From Theocolax elegans (taxonomy: Eukaryota > Arthropoda > Insecta > Hymenoptera > Cerocephalidae), in NCBI GenBank assembly GCA_026168455.1, contig CM047425.1, positions 2,702,001 through 2,766,000 on the forward strand: a stretch of 64,000 nucleotides of DNA, read 5' to 3'. The position numbers were made by a program, and so were the translations under genes. This document shows, piece by piece, positions 24,476 through 39,400 of this stretch. The notes below the pieces were generated by a model that saw only the letters and a program-made list of their open reading frames with translations, was not told the origin of the DNA and did no database searches. Every line of letters starts with the position of its first letter. Positions within the stretch are counted from its first letter, which is position 1.

Positions 24476-27400
24476 AGTTTATTCGAGACGAAACAAGGTC
24501 GTTATTTATATGATATTGTAAGGGGAGTGTATGTAAAGGATTAACACCTGTAGTATGTAGTAAATTTTACATGTATGTGTGAGATATATTAGGTAAATAA
24601 ATCGAAATATTACTATAATTAATATTTTTGTATTTACGAAAAATAAATAAATATAAAATCCTGTTAGATTATACTGCATATAATGAAGGTCTATAAGAAT
24701 ACACCTGCTGTGTCTATAGTGGTTTATTAAAAAGTTAAACATTTTATTGTTACGTTAACCTTTAGTGGTTAATCTCGTAACTAGGTTGTGAAAAAAAACT
24801 GCTAGTAAATAACCCTGTCCTGAACCGTATTTTAATTGGAATGATCATAACCTCAAAAAATATTTTCAAAAGATGTTTCGGAGTTCTATGCCGCAAATTC
24901 CTATTTATTCAATAAGCTCTGTTTAAAGTTTTTGAAAAATTTGAACTTAATCTATGTTCACAAACTGATACACGATAAAATGTTTTGATTTTACTTTATT
25001 AAATGGGTGTACGATATATATGAGAAAAAGCGTTTGGTAAAAAATATGGACAGATTTTCTGTTCATTTTTTATCTATTCTGATGAAACAATCTATTGCTT
25101 ATTTAATATAATACATTTGCTATCTATTATGATATTTGTAATTTTCTTTTTTATTATATAGAGATAAAAATTTTCAGTGATTTTTACCGCTGTCTCTCTA
25201 AATTTCACTGAACTTTTACTAACGCGGTAGCAGGTTGCCGAAACCTTAAAAAAAACTGAATTTTTTGTCAAATTTTACTGATCTCTTTTTTATTCTTTTT
25301 TACAATTTGTACTACGAAAGTCTATACTTATTACTAAAGGTTCAGTAAATATTTGCACTTTGACGTAGTCACTTACCCCGTTCGTCAAAGTTTAGTCAAA
25401 TTTACTAAACCTTTTCTCTCCGTAGTATAATTGTTTGTATTAAGCTATAAAATTAATTTTTTATAGTTTTTTTTAATTTGATAATAAATAAACCCTGCTT
25501 GAGAGACTGTATACAATATTGTAAGAAACACACCTGTTGAGTGGTAATCCACTAAATGCTTTGTGTAACTTTAAATTAAAACAACTAATTCTTCTTTGGG
25601 AATTAAAGATAAATGATCTATTTTTTATAAACAAATACCAAATCATCAAACAACGTAAAATACACTAATTACTATAATAATTATTTTTAATTAAAAATTT
25701 TATTAATTTTATTTTAAATTAATGGATTACTCCTATAATATATGAAGGAACAATTGCCCATGGATTTCTTGAAATAAATAAGTAAATAAATAAATATGTA
25801 CTATTCTTTCTGTATAAGCGAATATATCGTCAATTTCTACTATACAAACTAATACAAAAAAATAACGATAATTTTTTTGTAATAAATTATTATAATATTT
25901 TAATGCAATTACGATCGCCTTTCCTAATCAAACTTAATTTTAAATTAAATATTTATTATAATTTTTTAATGTTAACTTATTAACGTGCAATGGAAGTATA
26001 TGGAAAAATGGCTAATTTTGTACATTTTTTCCTATTTTTTCATATATTTTCATCGAAATCAAATTTTTAGACGAACATACAAAAATAAAAAATACAGAGT
26101 TAAAGTATAACTAAAAAGTGCACCAACGACTACAAATTAAATGATTAATATGCATTTTTTATTATTGATAAAAATTAATTTAAAAAATTAAGTAATAAAT
26201 TTTTTTTACATTTTTTACATTGAAAAAAATCATAACTGTTTTTAAAAAAGGGATAGGTCAATTTTCTGAACGGCATTCGAAAGAACAAATCAAAAACTAT
26301 TTAGAAAAAAATCAGCATAATTATAAGCTATTTTTTAGCCATGAAATAATGAATTTGCAAATTAAAAAAAAACTTCTAGGTCGATCTCAAGAAAACCAAT
26401 GGAAGGAAAACTGTTGAAATTTTCCAAAAATTCTGCTTTTGTTGCGCGACGTTAGGTTGGTCACACCAGGCTAATTTATTAAATCACAAGACAATTTTAC
26501 AAACCAGTTAACTAAGTACAAGCATGAAATAAACTCAAATGAGTTACCTTTAAAAATAAGTCACGATTAATCGCATATAGTCAAAATTTTAAATGTCTAG
26601 TTATTATAATTTTTGTTTTATTAACAATCCCCAAATATTTACTTTGTTTTAATATTAATCGTGCACACTAAGAATCAAACGAACGATAAAAAATTGTCCA
26701 GATTGAATCAATACCAAAAATTCGTATCGTCAGTGTGTATATATATATATCATTAGTGATAGATGAACTAGACGTCGTCGCGGTCATTACCTCCTCCCTT
26801 TTGTGTCCCGACGTGAGGGTATTTGGCGAGTGGCTAGAAAATGCGCCTCCTCACACACACGACGACGACGACAGAGAGTCAGTCTCACTCTTCGAATATG
26901 GGGAATTTAGGTTAGGAGGACTTTCGTAAACCGTCTCCGCGCGCGGGCATCTCTCTCATACACTTGCCGTACTTACACGCGCATACTCATTTTACGTAGG
27001 TATATATATGTACGATACAGCTCGTTTATATACCTCAAATTCGTACATTCTACGGGTCTCTGTCTATAGTTAAGATGTTTATTTTAATGATCGATCGGTG
27101 ATTTATCATCAGTCACTTGTGATGGGTGGGCTTTGCCAAGAATTTTTTTTAGATATTTTTAAAGGGTTGTGAGTATACATTTTTTTGTATATTTCTTTTT
27201 AGAGAGGTAATCGTTATTTTTTATTGTCGAGAAAATATTATTGATTCCATAATAGAAATCTGACCATAAGTGTGACGTTTCTTTTTAAAGCCGAAGAATA
27301 TGGCCAAAAGTCGTATATAATATAGCGAAGAAAAATGACCGATTAATGTTAAAATTTGAGTTTTATTTAATCTTCAAATGTTACATTTTTCTTAGGGTTG

Positions 27401-30400
27401 TTAATAAACAAATTATTCTAAATTTGAACGAAGAGACTTAAATCCTAAAGAGTAAAAATTGACAGTAGAATGTGGAAATTGGTAGTGTACATTTTTGAAA
27501 TGACTAAAATGCAAGTATTACTCTGTTAAACTTGCAATTCTTACATTTTATTATTTTTTTACAGTTTAAACTTGTTGATTTACATAATTATGTCGTCAAT
27601 TTGTACATTTTAGGGTTTAGAGATATATAGGTGAAACATTTAAATTCCTTTTAGTTATAATTTATTAAAACTAATATTACAATGAAAGTTAATTGGAATT
27701 TGTTGAAACCACGATATAATTGATATTTTTTTTATCAAATATTGGATTTTATTTATTGCTAAATCGAATTGTTAAAGGTTTTCGATCTGTACCCTAGTAA
27801 AAATTGGTTATTCGTCAGTCGATACCATTTTTTAATCATTAAATACGGACTTATTGGTCATTTTTGCCCAAATGGCTAGTTTTTGGATAAAAACGACATA
27901 GAAGATTTGATATTTTGGATCATTTAAATGTGCCTTAAATTCTTTGTTATAGATCTTAACAATAGTTAATAATTTATTTCTTATAGTTTTTTTTCTCATA
28001 ATTTTGTCACGGGTTCAAACCCGTTTAATTTATATGCAAATAAATAAATATATAAAATAAAAATGAAAATAAAAATAACAATACACAATGTGCTCTATAA
28101 TTAAATGATATAGCAACTTTTTTAAAATAACCATTAAAATTTTATTGTACCATTTAATATATGATCTAATTTTAACAGATAGTTGAAAAATATTAAGTGA
28201 AAAATGACAGAAAAGAAAATTAAAAGAGTGGTTGATATTGTATTTGTGAAATAAAAAAAAATTGTTGATTAACTGCATAAGTTTGTAATTATAATTTTTT
28301 TACTTTTAAGACCATATTATTTTATTAACCAGTCCCACGAACAGGTAACAATGTTTACCTCTGTGGGAGAAGTCAATGTATACTTCTTTTGGTTAAATAA
28401 ATAAATAAAATTTAAGAAAATGTAAATATTATATTATGTAATATTTATTGTTTTACATTCTACTTACAACTTCTACGTACAAATCTAAAAGATCGTTTAA
28501 CTACATAGTCCATATTAAATATATGAATGAAAAAAGAAAATTTACACGAAGAAGATGATACATAATCTGAATAATTTTGTAATTATTTAACCGATAAATA
28601 TAACAAAAATGACCTTACTATACATATAATGTAATAATTTTTAGTACAAAACACATATTTTATCCGTCTATTAATACATTTTTTTATGCAGAATTTTTAT
28701 TTTTCAACCTAGTGGAAATTTTCTTAAGTTAATAAAATTTATATATTCTTTTTAGGTACTTCAAAAAAATTACATGTGTATACCTCATTTATACCAAAGA
28801 ATTTTTATTAGGGGGGTATATATACTGATTACAAAATCATATACTAATTGTGGTGCGAATTTTTTTCCGTCAGAGCTTCCTTATTTATCAAATATATTAA
28901 TTAATTTGTGTATTATTTTAATTTTTTAATTTAATATAATTATTTAATTATTTTAATAATATGTTACTAGTCGTTTTTTTAATAAGAATTTTAATCGATA
29001 TATTTCCGAAGCACAGAAATTTCCGTATTTATGTATGACAATGAAACCCTTTTCGCGATAAATTTTAATACAGTAAACAATAACACAAAAAATCATAAAA
29101 ACCATTTTGAAATTTCAATAAAAAGAATTTATTCATTAAAAATCGCTGTATTATCATGACTTTTTTAACATATTTTTCAACTTCTTGCAATTAGCGTAAT
29201 TATTAAGATGTTTAATTAAACATTTTAAACGTACATAATTGTTGAATCGAATAGTTTTAAAAATCTTTGCATTTTGGAACAGCGTACTTTATATACACAT
29301 TATATATTTTCAATCATTTGTTTTTCCTCCACAATGTAGAATTATCTCTTATAAAATTGTAACTTTCTGAAACAATTACACGTACACACAATTAAGATAA
29401 ACAATATTTTTAATAAAACCATCGACCAACTTTAATTAAATTACCAAACGAGAAAAAAAAACATCTAAATTAAAATCTATATAAACCTCACGATCATTTT
29501 AAAAATTAAATAATACAGGGTGAAATCGACCTATATTTCTAAATCTTAAGGGAAAGTCGCTAAATGAACATATGTGTATATATATATATATATATATCGA
29601 TCCAAGCAATCGGTGACTAATAATAACACTCTTAGATATATCTACAAAGATCTGAATATTATAAAACTTGTTGCTTATACGCGATCACTTATCAGTCGTA
29701 TATATTAATTGATACGTTTCATACTTATACACATACACGTGTGCACGTGCGCGCACGATCACTACAAGTATAGAATTATTATTGAGAAATAAATAATTAT
29801 TAATTATAATTTTATGAAGAAACAAAGAAAAATTAAGTAAAAAAAAAAAATTGTCAAAGTGTATATCCTGTTTGTTTTTTTTTATCCGTATAAAAATTGT
29901 CATCGCGCGTCAGTAATAATAAAAATACATTAAATGCAAATTGGACGATCGATTCATCAATGGCATAAAAAAAAGGAAAATTCTTGTATGATTACTCAAA
30001 GTATGGAATGTTGATTCACGCACACGCGCGCGCATGTATATATGCATGTGTGTATGAAATTGTATCCTTGGACATTCAATAATCAATCGATCAGCTGATC
30101 GTTTTACTCAATGAAAGTATATTGTTAATATTTAATTAATTAAAATACCCTTTTAATTATAAAATACTGATTTTATTTTACTTTTACCTTGTCTATATCT
30201 TATATGAATATGTATATAAATATTCGCGACGACTTTCGATTTAACATTTAATAATAAAGGGAATCGAGTTAATAATGAATTACACATATTTTTTCATAAT
30301 TACATGTATCGGAAGTGAAAAATTATGCCCGGAACATTATTGAAATTGCCAATCAAAACCATGTAATATATAAAAAAAACAATATATGTTATTTAATCGA

Positions 30401-33400
30401 TCCGTAAAAAGAAAATGTTTATACTCTATACTATATATATTAATTTAAAAAAAAAATTCCTGTCATCGTTTCCCACCTAATTTCCAAAAAAGTCTCGTTG
30501 TAACGCGCAGGTATCGAGTTCAAAATGTCACAGCTCGGTGCAACGCAACAAGTTCGAAGCAGCATTCTCGGTGGGAAAGAAAAATTTCGCTCTCGAAATC
30601 AGCAGGAGGTGTATATAGAGAAACTTTCCAATTATAGCAGAAGCCATTTTTGGTGGATCAAGAGCGAGAGAGAGATATATAAAAGGTGGGGGCGAACGCT
30701 CTCTTTTTTTTTTGATTCTTACGTGCGCGCAGCCGATTACGCGTTAACTTTTTCGATGATGAAAAAAAAGAGCGTGGTCGTCTGTAAGCGGCTGTTTGAA
30801 AAGTGAAATGTTTTAAATATATATATATATATGAACTATACTTACATTTTTTTTGTATATATCAATCGCGTTGATTTATAGTTACATATCTTTCTTCGTT
30901 CTTGTATACTATGAATAGCGATATAGTTGAGATTGCTTTGTCATTCGTGTTAATTAATGAGATGGATTGTTAAATTAAATTAATTATCAGTTAATAAAGT
31001 TGACTGTGTGGTTGTTGCGTAGTGCGGAACATGTAATAGTAATTATATATCCTCTCAATTTTACCGACCGAAAAAGATGCTTAATATATTAAAAGTAATT
31101 AAGATTCTAAAAATTATTAAAAATCGTGCTAAAAAAATATTAAATTAAAAATCTGAAAAAATTGACAAGGAACGAAAAGAATAACGGAGCGATGTTTCGA
31201 GGGAAAAAAAAAAAAATTTTTGTTGTTAATTATAAAGTAATTATAAACAATTTTAAGTGTTTATTCATATCTATGTTTATTATTAAGACAACGCCAAAGC
31301 CTCTTTAAAAATTTAAATTTCGCGCCAAAATTTTAATTGATTATTTTGATTTTGATGTTTATTGTAGAAATAATAATTTTAAATAAAAATAAGACGAGTT
31401 GTTCCCACTAGCTATTATAACAAGTAATATTTCTGTCAAGGGAGAGTAAATAATATTGTCTCGTTTTTGTGAAAAATTTGACTTACCAGAAAAAGGTATA
31501 ACATAAACTCTTCATTTCTTAAGTCGAAGTTTTCACAAAATGAAACAATATTATTTTCTCTTCTTTGACCGAAATATTGTTTGTTACGATATCTAGCGAG
31601 GACAATATTTATTTTTACCTAAAATACTTATTTTTCAATTAATACGGAATAATCGATAACATTTTTGGCTCGAAATTAAAATTTCTAAATAGGCTGTGGA
31701 GTCTCCTTAACTTTTGTAGTTCTTTAAAAAATTTTAAAATGAATAAATAATCCATTGAACGCAACTTAAAAAAATTCTTTAATTAAACGTCGGTAAAATA
31801 AGCATATTTAAAAATTGAATTTTAGTCCCCTAATAGTACTAACATTTTAAATAAAATCATAGACAAACTTGATAAAAAAAAATTAGAAAAAAAATATATG
31901 TTCAATTTTTCCTGAATTATAACCAAATGTATTACTCGATTTCGATTTTATAGAGTGTATATCTCGTCTAAATTACTATAAATTATTTCTCGGAGTTATC
32001 GAAGAGTTTGATAACCACGCGTCTATATATCCATCTCCATTTGAAACCTTAGCCTTCAATTTATTTGTAAGTCCCTGCCCAAAAAGAGACGTTTAATCCG
32101 ATATATATATAAACACAGATAGATGGGGGGGGGGAGAGACAGAGAGAGAGAGAGTAGAGTAAAAATGCGAAACCAGAATTCACAAGAAATTCATTACCGA
32201 AACGAGAGTGCGTAACGCGGCGGCTGAATATCTCTCTCGTCCTCTCTCACTTGAAAAAGTCTCGCGGTGAAGGTGCTCAAGTCCCATGAAGAAGGGAGGG
32301 AATGAGAAAGAGAGAAAAGTAAGGTGCAGGTGCCTCTCTTTCGATCGTGATGGATGCAACCTGCGCGCTCTCAAACAAGAATAAATCGCGCCTCATTTTC
32401 ATAAAGTTGGACGTACACCTTCGGTCACGCAACTCGTCGCTTTCTGTCATAATTTTATACGTATATAGATACGTGTTTTTCAGTTTGTATAGCAGATGTT
32501 CAATTTTTCATAAATTTTCAGCTGAAGATAAAATAATTTTTTTTATAAATTATGTATTTTATTTGTACATTCCAATAATTATATTAATTGCAGGACAAAT
32601 TTTAACGTTTTAAGGTTAAAAATCTCGATTTTATAGGTTATGACCAAACCATTTTCTTTTAGACAATCGATGTTTCTTAACTGTTAAGATCTAATGACTT
32701 AAATATGAGCAAATGAATATTTCTTTAAGTAATATTTCAATGGGATGTCGAATCCAAATTATAGAAATCTACATCTTTCAACCTAAAAATTATATTTAGA
32801 ATATTAAAATAGAAATTTAAAAATTCATACGATTAGTTTGAAATATAAAGAAGGAGAAATTGGCATTATTTTTCGGAGAAAAAATTATTATTAAAATAAT
32901 AATTTGTACTTTTAAAATAATAATGACAGATCGTCCCTTATTAACATTTCTTATTAATTTTTTTTATTTAAAAAAATATATTAAAAATGCCTATTTTCTA
33001 AGTCTGAAACTACACATTAACCCAAATTTTGGTACTTTTCGTTATTTATTTACAATTTTTGATATTTACTAATTATTTTTATTATTGTGTTCTGATGCAT
33101 AACAAATGATATCACAACAATAATTATGTAAAAATCGAAATCAAATCAAAATAACGAAAAATGTGCAATATGTAAGAATCTGTAATTAGCTACAACATAG
33201 ATATGATATACCCAAATTGCAGAGACTTACCTAGAAAATTCCAAAAATTTTAAAACCTAATTATTAGAAAAATCTGAAAAAAATCACAGATACTGTTCAA
33301 AACAAATATAAGAGATATTTATGAAATAATGAATTATAAATTAATCACATCCCGTTAATAGTTAAGATTATAAGATATGTCATACCTAATACCTTTATGA

Positions 33401-36400
33401 ATTTTTTCTCTGAAACTAATGATCATAGTTGAAAATTTATACAAATATTTTTTGTTGTAAATAAAAAGTAAAATATAATAGCAGTATTTTTAAAATTGTT
33501 AATTATTTTGCACTGAAAAATTTTATGTTTATCAATAACTGACAGTCATTTTGAACTTTTTATTTTTGCAGTCAGCTTTACAGAAATAAATGTATATCTC
33601 TTATTTTAATAATTTTACCCCTAAGTCACTTGGTACACTCAAAGTACAAGTAATTGGAAGTATCTATGATTTTTTTTCAGTAATATCAATTGTGCCAAAC
33701 AATGTCAAAAATCAAAATATATGATTTTTTTAGTGACTTAAGGTCAGTAAAAGTACAATAAAATTCAATTAATGGTTATAATTAAAATTTTATTGAAATT
33801 TTCACGTAATTTCCAATCTAAAAGGTATGTATCATTTTTTATAGGATGCTTATATTTTGAATTATAAGGTCATGAAAATGGGCATATATAAGTGCAAAAC
33901 AGTAATATTTGTGTTTTTTCGTTATTAGTAACTTTTGTCGTATCTAAGTAAAACATCTAAATATTCATTTACATATTCTAGATTCAAATAGGAGTTGTTT
34001 AGCAGAATATAAATAATTTTTAAATTTTCCATCTGTTGATTTGACATGGAATGCCCACACATATACATATATAAACTACGAAATAATAATTCATATAAAT
34101 GCAACGAAGGAGGAGGAAAAATTATTTACGATCATTGGGATTTTAAATAAAGTGAGAAACTCGTAAAACCTGGGATAGTGTGTGTCCATTTATTACTGTA
34201 TTTAAATATAGAGAGATGTATATTATTTATAGACTCGGATATACAGTGCTTCAAATTGAATGATTATACTTTGTAAGCTGAAGATGAATAATAACTGGAT
34301 TATTTCATACTTTTTATATTTTTTAATGGTTTGATAATCTTGCAATCGATAAACAATATGTGTGAAACAAATAACGATAATTTATTGTGTGTACATTTAG
34401 TGTGGGAAAAGTAAATTGTGTATGATTAATTGGTTATTTATTTACCTCGAGTGTTTAATTTTCTTTATTGATTGTTAATATATCGTTTCCCCGCTATGTA
34501 ATGGGTGCTTGATATATTTTAGCTAATTATAAGTTGATATCGACAAATCAGATAATTTTTAGCTTACGATTTAAATAAAATCTAGTAAAAAATTTAAATT
34601 AAATTAAATAAAAATGAATAAAAGTGTTTTTTTTTAAGTAAAATTTTTTTTTAATTATAATACTTAATTTATTATTTGGATTTTTTAGAATTCCAATCTT
34701 AGTCTGAGTGATTATAAGTCAGGGCGAGTACCGAATTTTATTTTATTTTATTTAATGATATTTTATTATTACTTTCTTTTGATATTTTTTATAGATAAGA
34801 CCGAAATCGTTATGTTATAATTTGTATTGTTTCTTAACTAAAAAGTAGACTAAAGTTTCGGCTAAAAATTATACTTAGTTATATATGTTGTATTTTTAGG
34901 TTGTTCATGTCATAAAAAGATTAAATTAACTAAAAAGTATATTTTAAGAATTTGACTTTACACTAATCACTTCGATCAGTAACCTATTTAATATTAATTA
35001 AAATAAACATTTTAAAAAAATTTTATTTTTACGTATACAAATATTTGAGGTTATCGATTACTAATCACTGATCACATTTGTGTAATTCAATATGACGTAT
35101 AAAAATTTCAAAATAATTTAACGATTTTCGTAAGAAAATTAGCGTACACGTATTTTTTTGGAAAGATTATTAAAATGTCGAAACACTAAAATTGTATATA
35201 ATTTATATGGACACTTGGAAAGGCATGTCGAAAAAAATTCATGATTATTTTATAGGATTAATATTTATTCATGCTAAATTTGCTTTTTACTTCACAAACG
35301 ATCAGGATGCAGATGATTAAACAAAATTTATCGAAAAAGAAAAGATATATTTTTAATGATTTTTAAGTGATTTTTAACCAAACTTCAAATTAAGATGTAT
35401 AAAAGAAAGGAACATTAAATAGAAAAAAAAACAAATGTAAAACACGTGCTCTACATACATCGATTAAAAATTAAATATTTTAAGAATCAATTGATATCGT
35501 AAAAGCTTGTCGAGCGATTGAAAATACAAAAATTATTTGATTTGCGGTTAGATAATTAGAATGTATATTTTTTAAACAAATATTAAAAAATAGTGGTTAC
35601 CATTGTGTACTATTTAAAGTAGATGAAATTGAATACCAAAACATTACAAAAAAAAGAATTTGTCAATTTTTGAAAAATTGACACCTCATACAAAATATTC
35701 AAATATTTTTACCATATTATCCCGTTACGTAATTATCCAAATTTCGATTTAAGCACAAATCCAATTCATGGTATTATTCTTACCTTCCTAGACAGACAGA
35801 AAGAGAGAAAGACCTTAAGAATTCTCTTTTAGCATGGATTCATGCATCGCAATCGTTATAAAATCTAGGGTGTTAAAAATGCGCATATTTTGTTACGGTT
35901 TTATTTGGCCTTTTTTTTTATTGCCTTTCTAGATTCTCGGTTATACATTAATTCACGCGATGTATTTTGCAACTGAAGTAACCTTCCTTCCTCGAATACT
36001 TTTGAATTTCAATATTTCAAAATTTATTTTTTTTTACGATTCTGTACATTCTTCCCCCGTGTAAAATACAGTACAACGATGATGCAATCAATATTGATGA
36101 GTACTTTAATTTTTATATTTACAAATATATATATGCACAAATCGTTTATTAAAAATATAATGTCAAAACAGTGTAATAATTAATTAAAAAAAATTAATTA
36201 AAAAAATAAATTATTTGCATGAAATGATTGACGTATAATAAGTAAATTGGCTAGTTGCGTGGCTTTATTTTTTATTATTCGCACATTTGACATTTGATTA
36301 AAATAAAAGTGTAAATTGTAGATTGCGTGACCGAAAGTTAAAACGACCAATAATTTGCATAAGCGGTGAATATTTCATGTATGTGTTTCCAATGTATTTA

Positions 36401-39400
36401 TAACAGAAAGAAAAAAAAAATTCATAATTACAGTTGGTATACACTCTAAACGCGATCGCGTTGTCATATACGATGCAAAAAAATTCTAATAAAATATTAA
36501 TTAATTTGCTTTTATTGCACCTGTTCGCAATTAAAATGATTAATTTGATATTAATTTAATTTTAACATGTAATCAGTAAACAAATAGTACCGCCTAATTA
36601 AAAATAGTTATAAAGTTTCGATTTATCGATCTCGACGATTTATATATATTAAGTTAATTATAAGGTAGTTTAAGTGATACTCTTTAGTCAAATGAGATAT
36701 TAAGAATATTTTTTGATAAAAACGGTTCAAATGTTACTTTGAATGAACTAAACAAAATACGAAAATACCGTCACATACCCAGTTGTTGATCAGTTAAAGC
36801 AAATACGTACGTTCATAGAATAATTTTATGTTAATAAAGGCTAGTATTTCAATCTCAGACAAATAAAATAACTGCTAATTTTAAAGTAAACAACAATCTA
36901 AGAAAAAAAAATTGGGAAGTACCAATTTCTGATCAGTAAATTTTCAGTGCGTATATTAATTCCTAATCAAGACTGCTAGTAGTTCAAGAGATAGTGACAC
37001 AAAAATCGTCATGACTATATAAAACATTTCGTTTTATGTCAACAAATATGAAAATACAAGTATGGCTGGTGGTAAGTGGGGCATAATCTACCTGCCATAT
37101 ATATCAAATAACACACATTATAAATACTCCGTTTACCACCAGCCATACTTGCATTTTCATATTTGTTGACCAAAAACGAAACGTTTTATGTAGTTTTTTA
37201 CGCCGATTTTTGTGTCGCTATCTCTCATACTATAACCAATTATTGAATCTTCAAATTGTATGCAGCTACGATTAGATTTATGTAAATCTTATTATTTTAT
37301 TGAATTAATATATACTGATCAGAAATTGGTTCATCATTCAACAATTGGGTACTTTACGGTACTTTCATGATTTTCAATAATGCTCTAAATCAGTTTTTTG
37401 TACTAATATAAGGAAAAAATATTGAATAAAATTAGTTTGACTGATTTTCGTACACTTAACCTCAATTCCTGTAGATTTTGTAAGTTTAATTTAAAATATT
37501 CCGCAGTAACCTTTGTAAATAATAGCATTTCCGAATAGATACGTCTTTTTATATTGTTCTACATTTCGTTTTTCATTTCCATGATTTAGTTCGTTGTTAT
37601 ATAAAATTTCTTCTCTTTACGGGTGTGAATCTGACCTTTCCGTATTAAGACCTAATGTTAAAGCAATCGATTTTGAAAAAACTGTATTTAAAAAAATTAT
37701 ACGGTACGTAACCTATGTTGAAATTCAACAGAAATGTAAACGATTTTTAAGGTAGGAAACAGCCAGTTTTTAAATAAAAAGGCTAATTATAACGATACCT
37801 ATTTATAAAAACATTAAAAAATCGTCTAATTTCTACTATAGGGAGTAACGTTTATTGAATTTTTGAAATTATCAAAATAATTATACGAATAAAAAATTTA
37901 AGAAAAATCCATACAAATTTCATCTTGATCCGCAGAAAATAAAAAAAAAATAAAAAAAACCATCCGGTTGATAAGCAGTATTAGGAAGCTGCAGATCTAT
38001 AGGTTAGATCAGCTTAAGCTCGACGCGACTTTTACAATTGGAGAAATCAAGGTCACGGTCTTCCGCGCACGTATACATATACAAGACACACTACATGGAT
38101 CACAAATCGGGTAAACAATCGCGCTTCAACTCCATATTCGCGGATTCGCGACAATCGTGGAAATATTAAATGGAATGCTTTAACGAGGTTGAATCTTCTC
38201 CTAATGATCGCTCGAAGACTGTACCGTTTGTTCGAAGCTATGTTATTTTTTTTAAAATTGGGTCGGTATATATGTACATATCGTATTTATACGTGAATGG
38301 CGAGTCTTTGAAAATTTATGTCTAATATGCTGGGAAATTGAATGTGGTTGATTATCGAAAATAATTGATTTGATTTAACTCGTGTGATTAATTAATTGAT
38401 TAAATTGTTCGGAGTAAAGGAGTACTGATTGATTTGGGCGATGAAATTGGGTTGTTATCGATAATATTTATTAATTATACAAATACATTATTTGTGAGAA
38501 TATATTTAATACAAAATGAAAAAAATGTTATATGTACGTTGTTAATTTTTGTAATTAAAATATTATTAATCTTATTCCTAATTTTATTTGCTAAAAATAA
38601 TTTATGAATCCTCGATTAATAGCCAGAAATGGTTAATCTTTAAAATGTTAATTTTAAAACATGGAAGCGCATAATGTATTTGAATTGCACTTTTATTCGT
38701 ACTTTAAATTACATCTTTTTTTATTGTATATTTATTCGTACATATTTGTTAAAAACTCATGGAAACGTGCCGTACTAGAAATGGAAACGATTTTGAAAGT
38801 AAAAACAAGGCATTTCTAAAAGATCGAAGCTATTTCTAACCTCAACCCATTTAAAATCGCCAAATTTCTACTAGGGTGTATTTTTCACATTTAATATGGA
38901 AAGTGCAAAATTTATCCGAGAAATGAATGTATAGCATGTTTATTTTTAATTTTTACTCTAGTTGGATTTACATCATTGTGTCAATTTTTCACTTTAAATG
39001 TATGATTCTTACATGGTACAATTAGATACTTATATATTTTTTAAATTACTAAAATTAAATTAAATTACTAAATATTTTATTATGAAAATACATACACGCG
39101 AAAATTTTATTCAGATTTTAAATTCAATACATTGCACATAATGTTGGGTTGAAATCCCTGTAATTTGGATTTGAAATTTACGTCCCTTTAATTTCACGCA
39201 AGAAACATCTTTACTGTCCAATTCAAAATAATGTTTAAAATGTTGAATTCAAAAAATAATTTACATAAATTTTTCTTTCGTTTTTAAGTAAAATATTTTT
39301 ATGTACAAATCAAAATGAAGTAAACAATGTTTTACAGATATTTTTGAGTAACAAGATGGGTACGATCGATAATTCAATAATTCTGCATCAAATTACTGGT

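Noticed and set aside
25180..25440. Segment between AGTGATTTTTACCGCTG and CTCTCCGTAG, considered as another ACACGGAGAGAA element
   Set aside because: Only one end resembles the terminus; the other does not pair convincingly.
26220..26417. 65-residue Lys-rich frame
   Set aside because: The start codon is TTG, the sequence is plain AT-rich, no motif is present, and it lies deep in the PKN intron.
28320..28400. Short hairpin followed by an (AAAT)n tail, considered as a SINE
   Set aside because: No A/B box promoter or target duplication was identified, and the segment is too short to support the call.
38094..38168. 24-codon ATG frame (MDHKSGKQSRFNSIFADSRQ...)
   Set aside because: It ends in a stop, and the only donor-like site inside it is out of phase with PKN exon 2. 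A TCAAGGTCA nuclear-receptor half-site nearby suggests an enhancer more than an exon.
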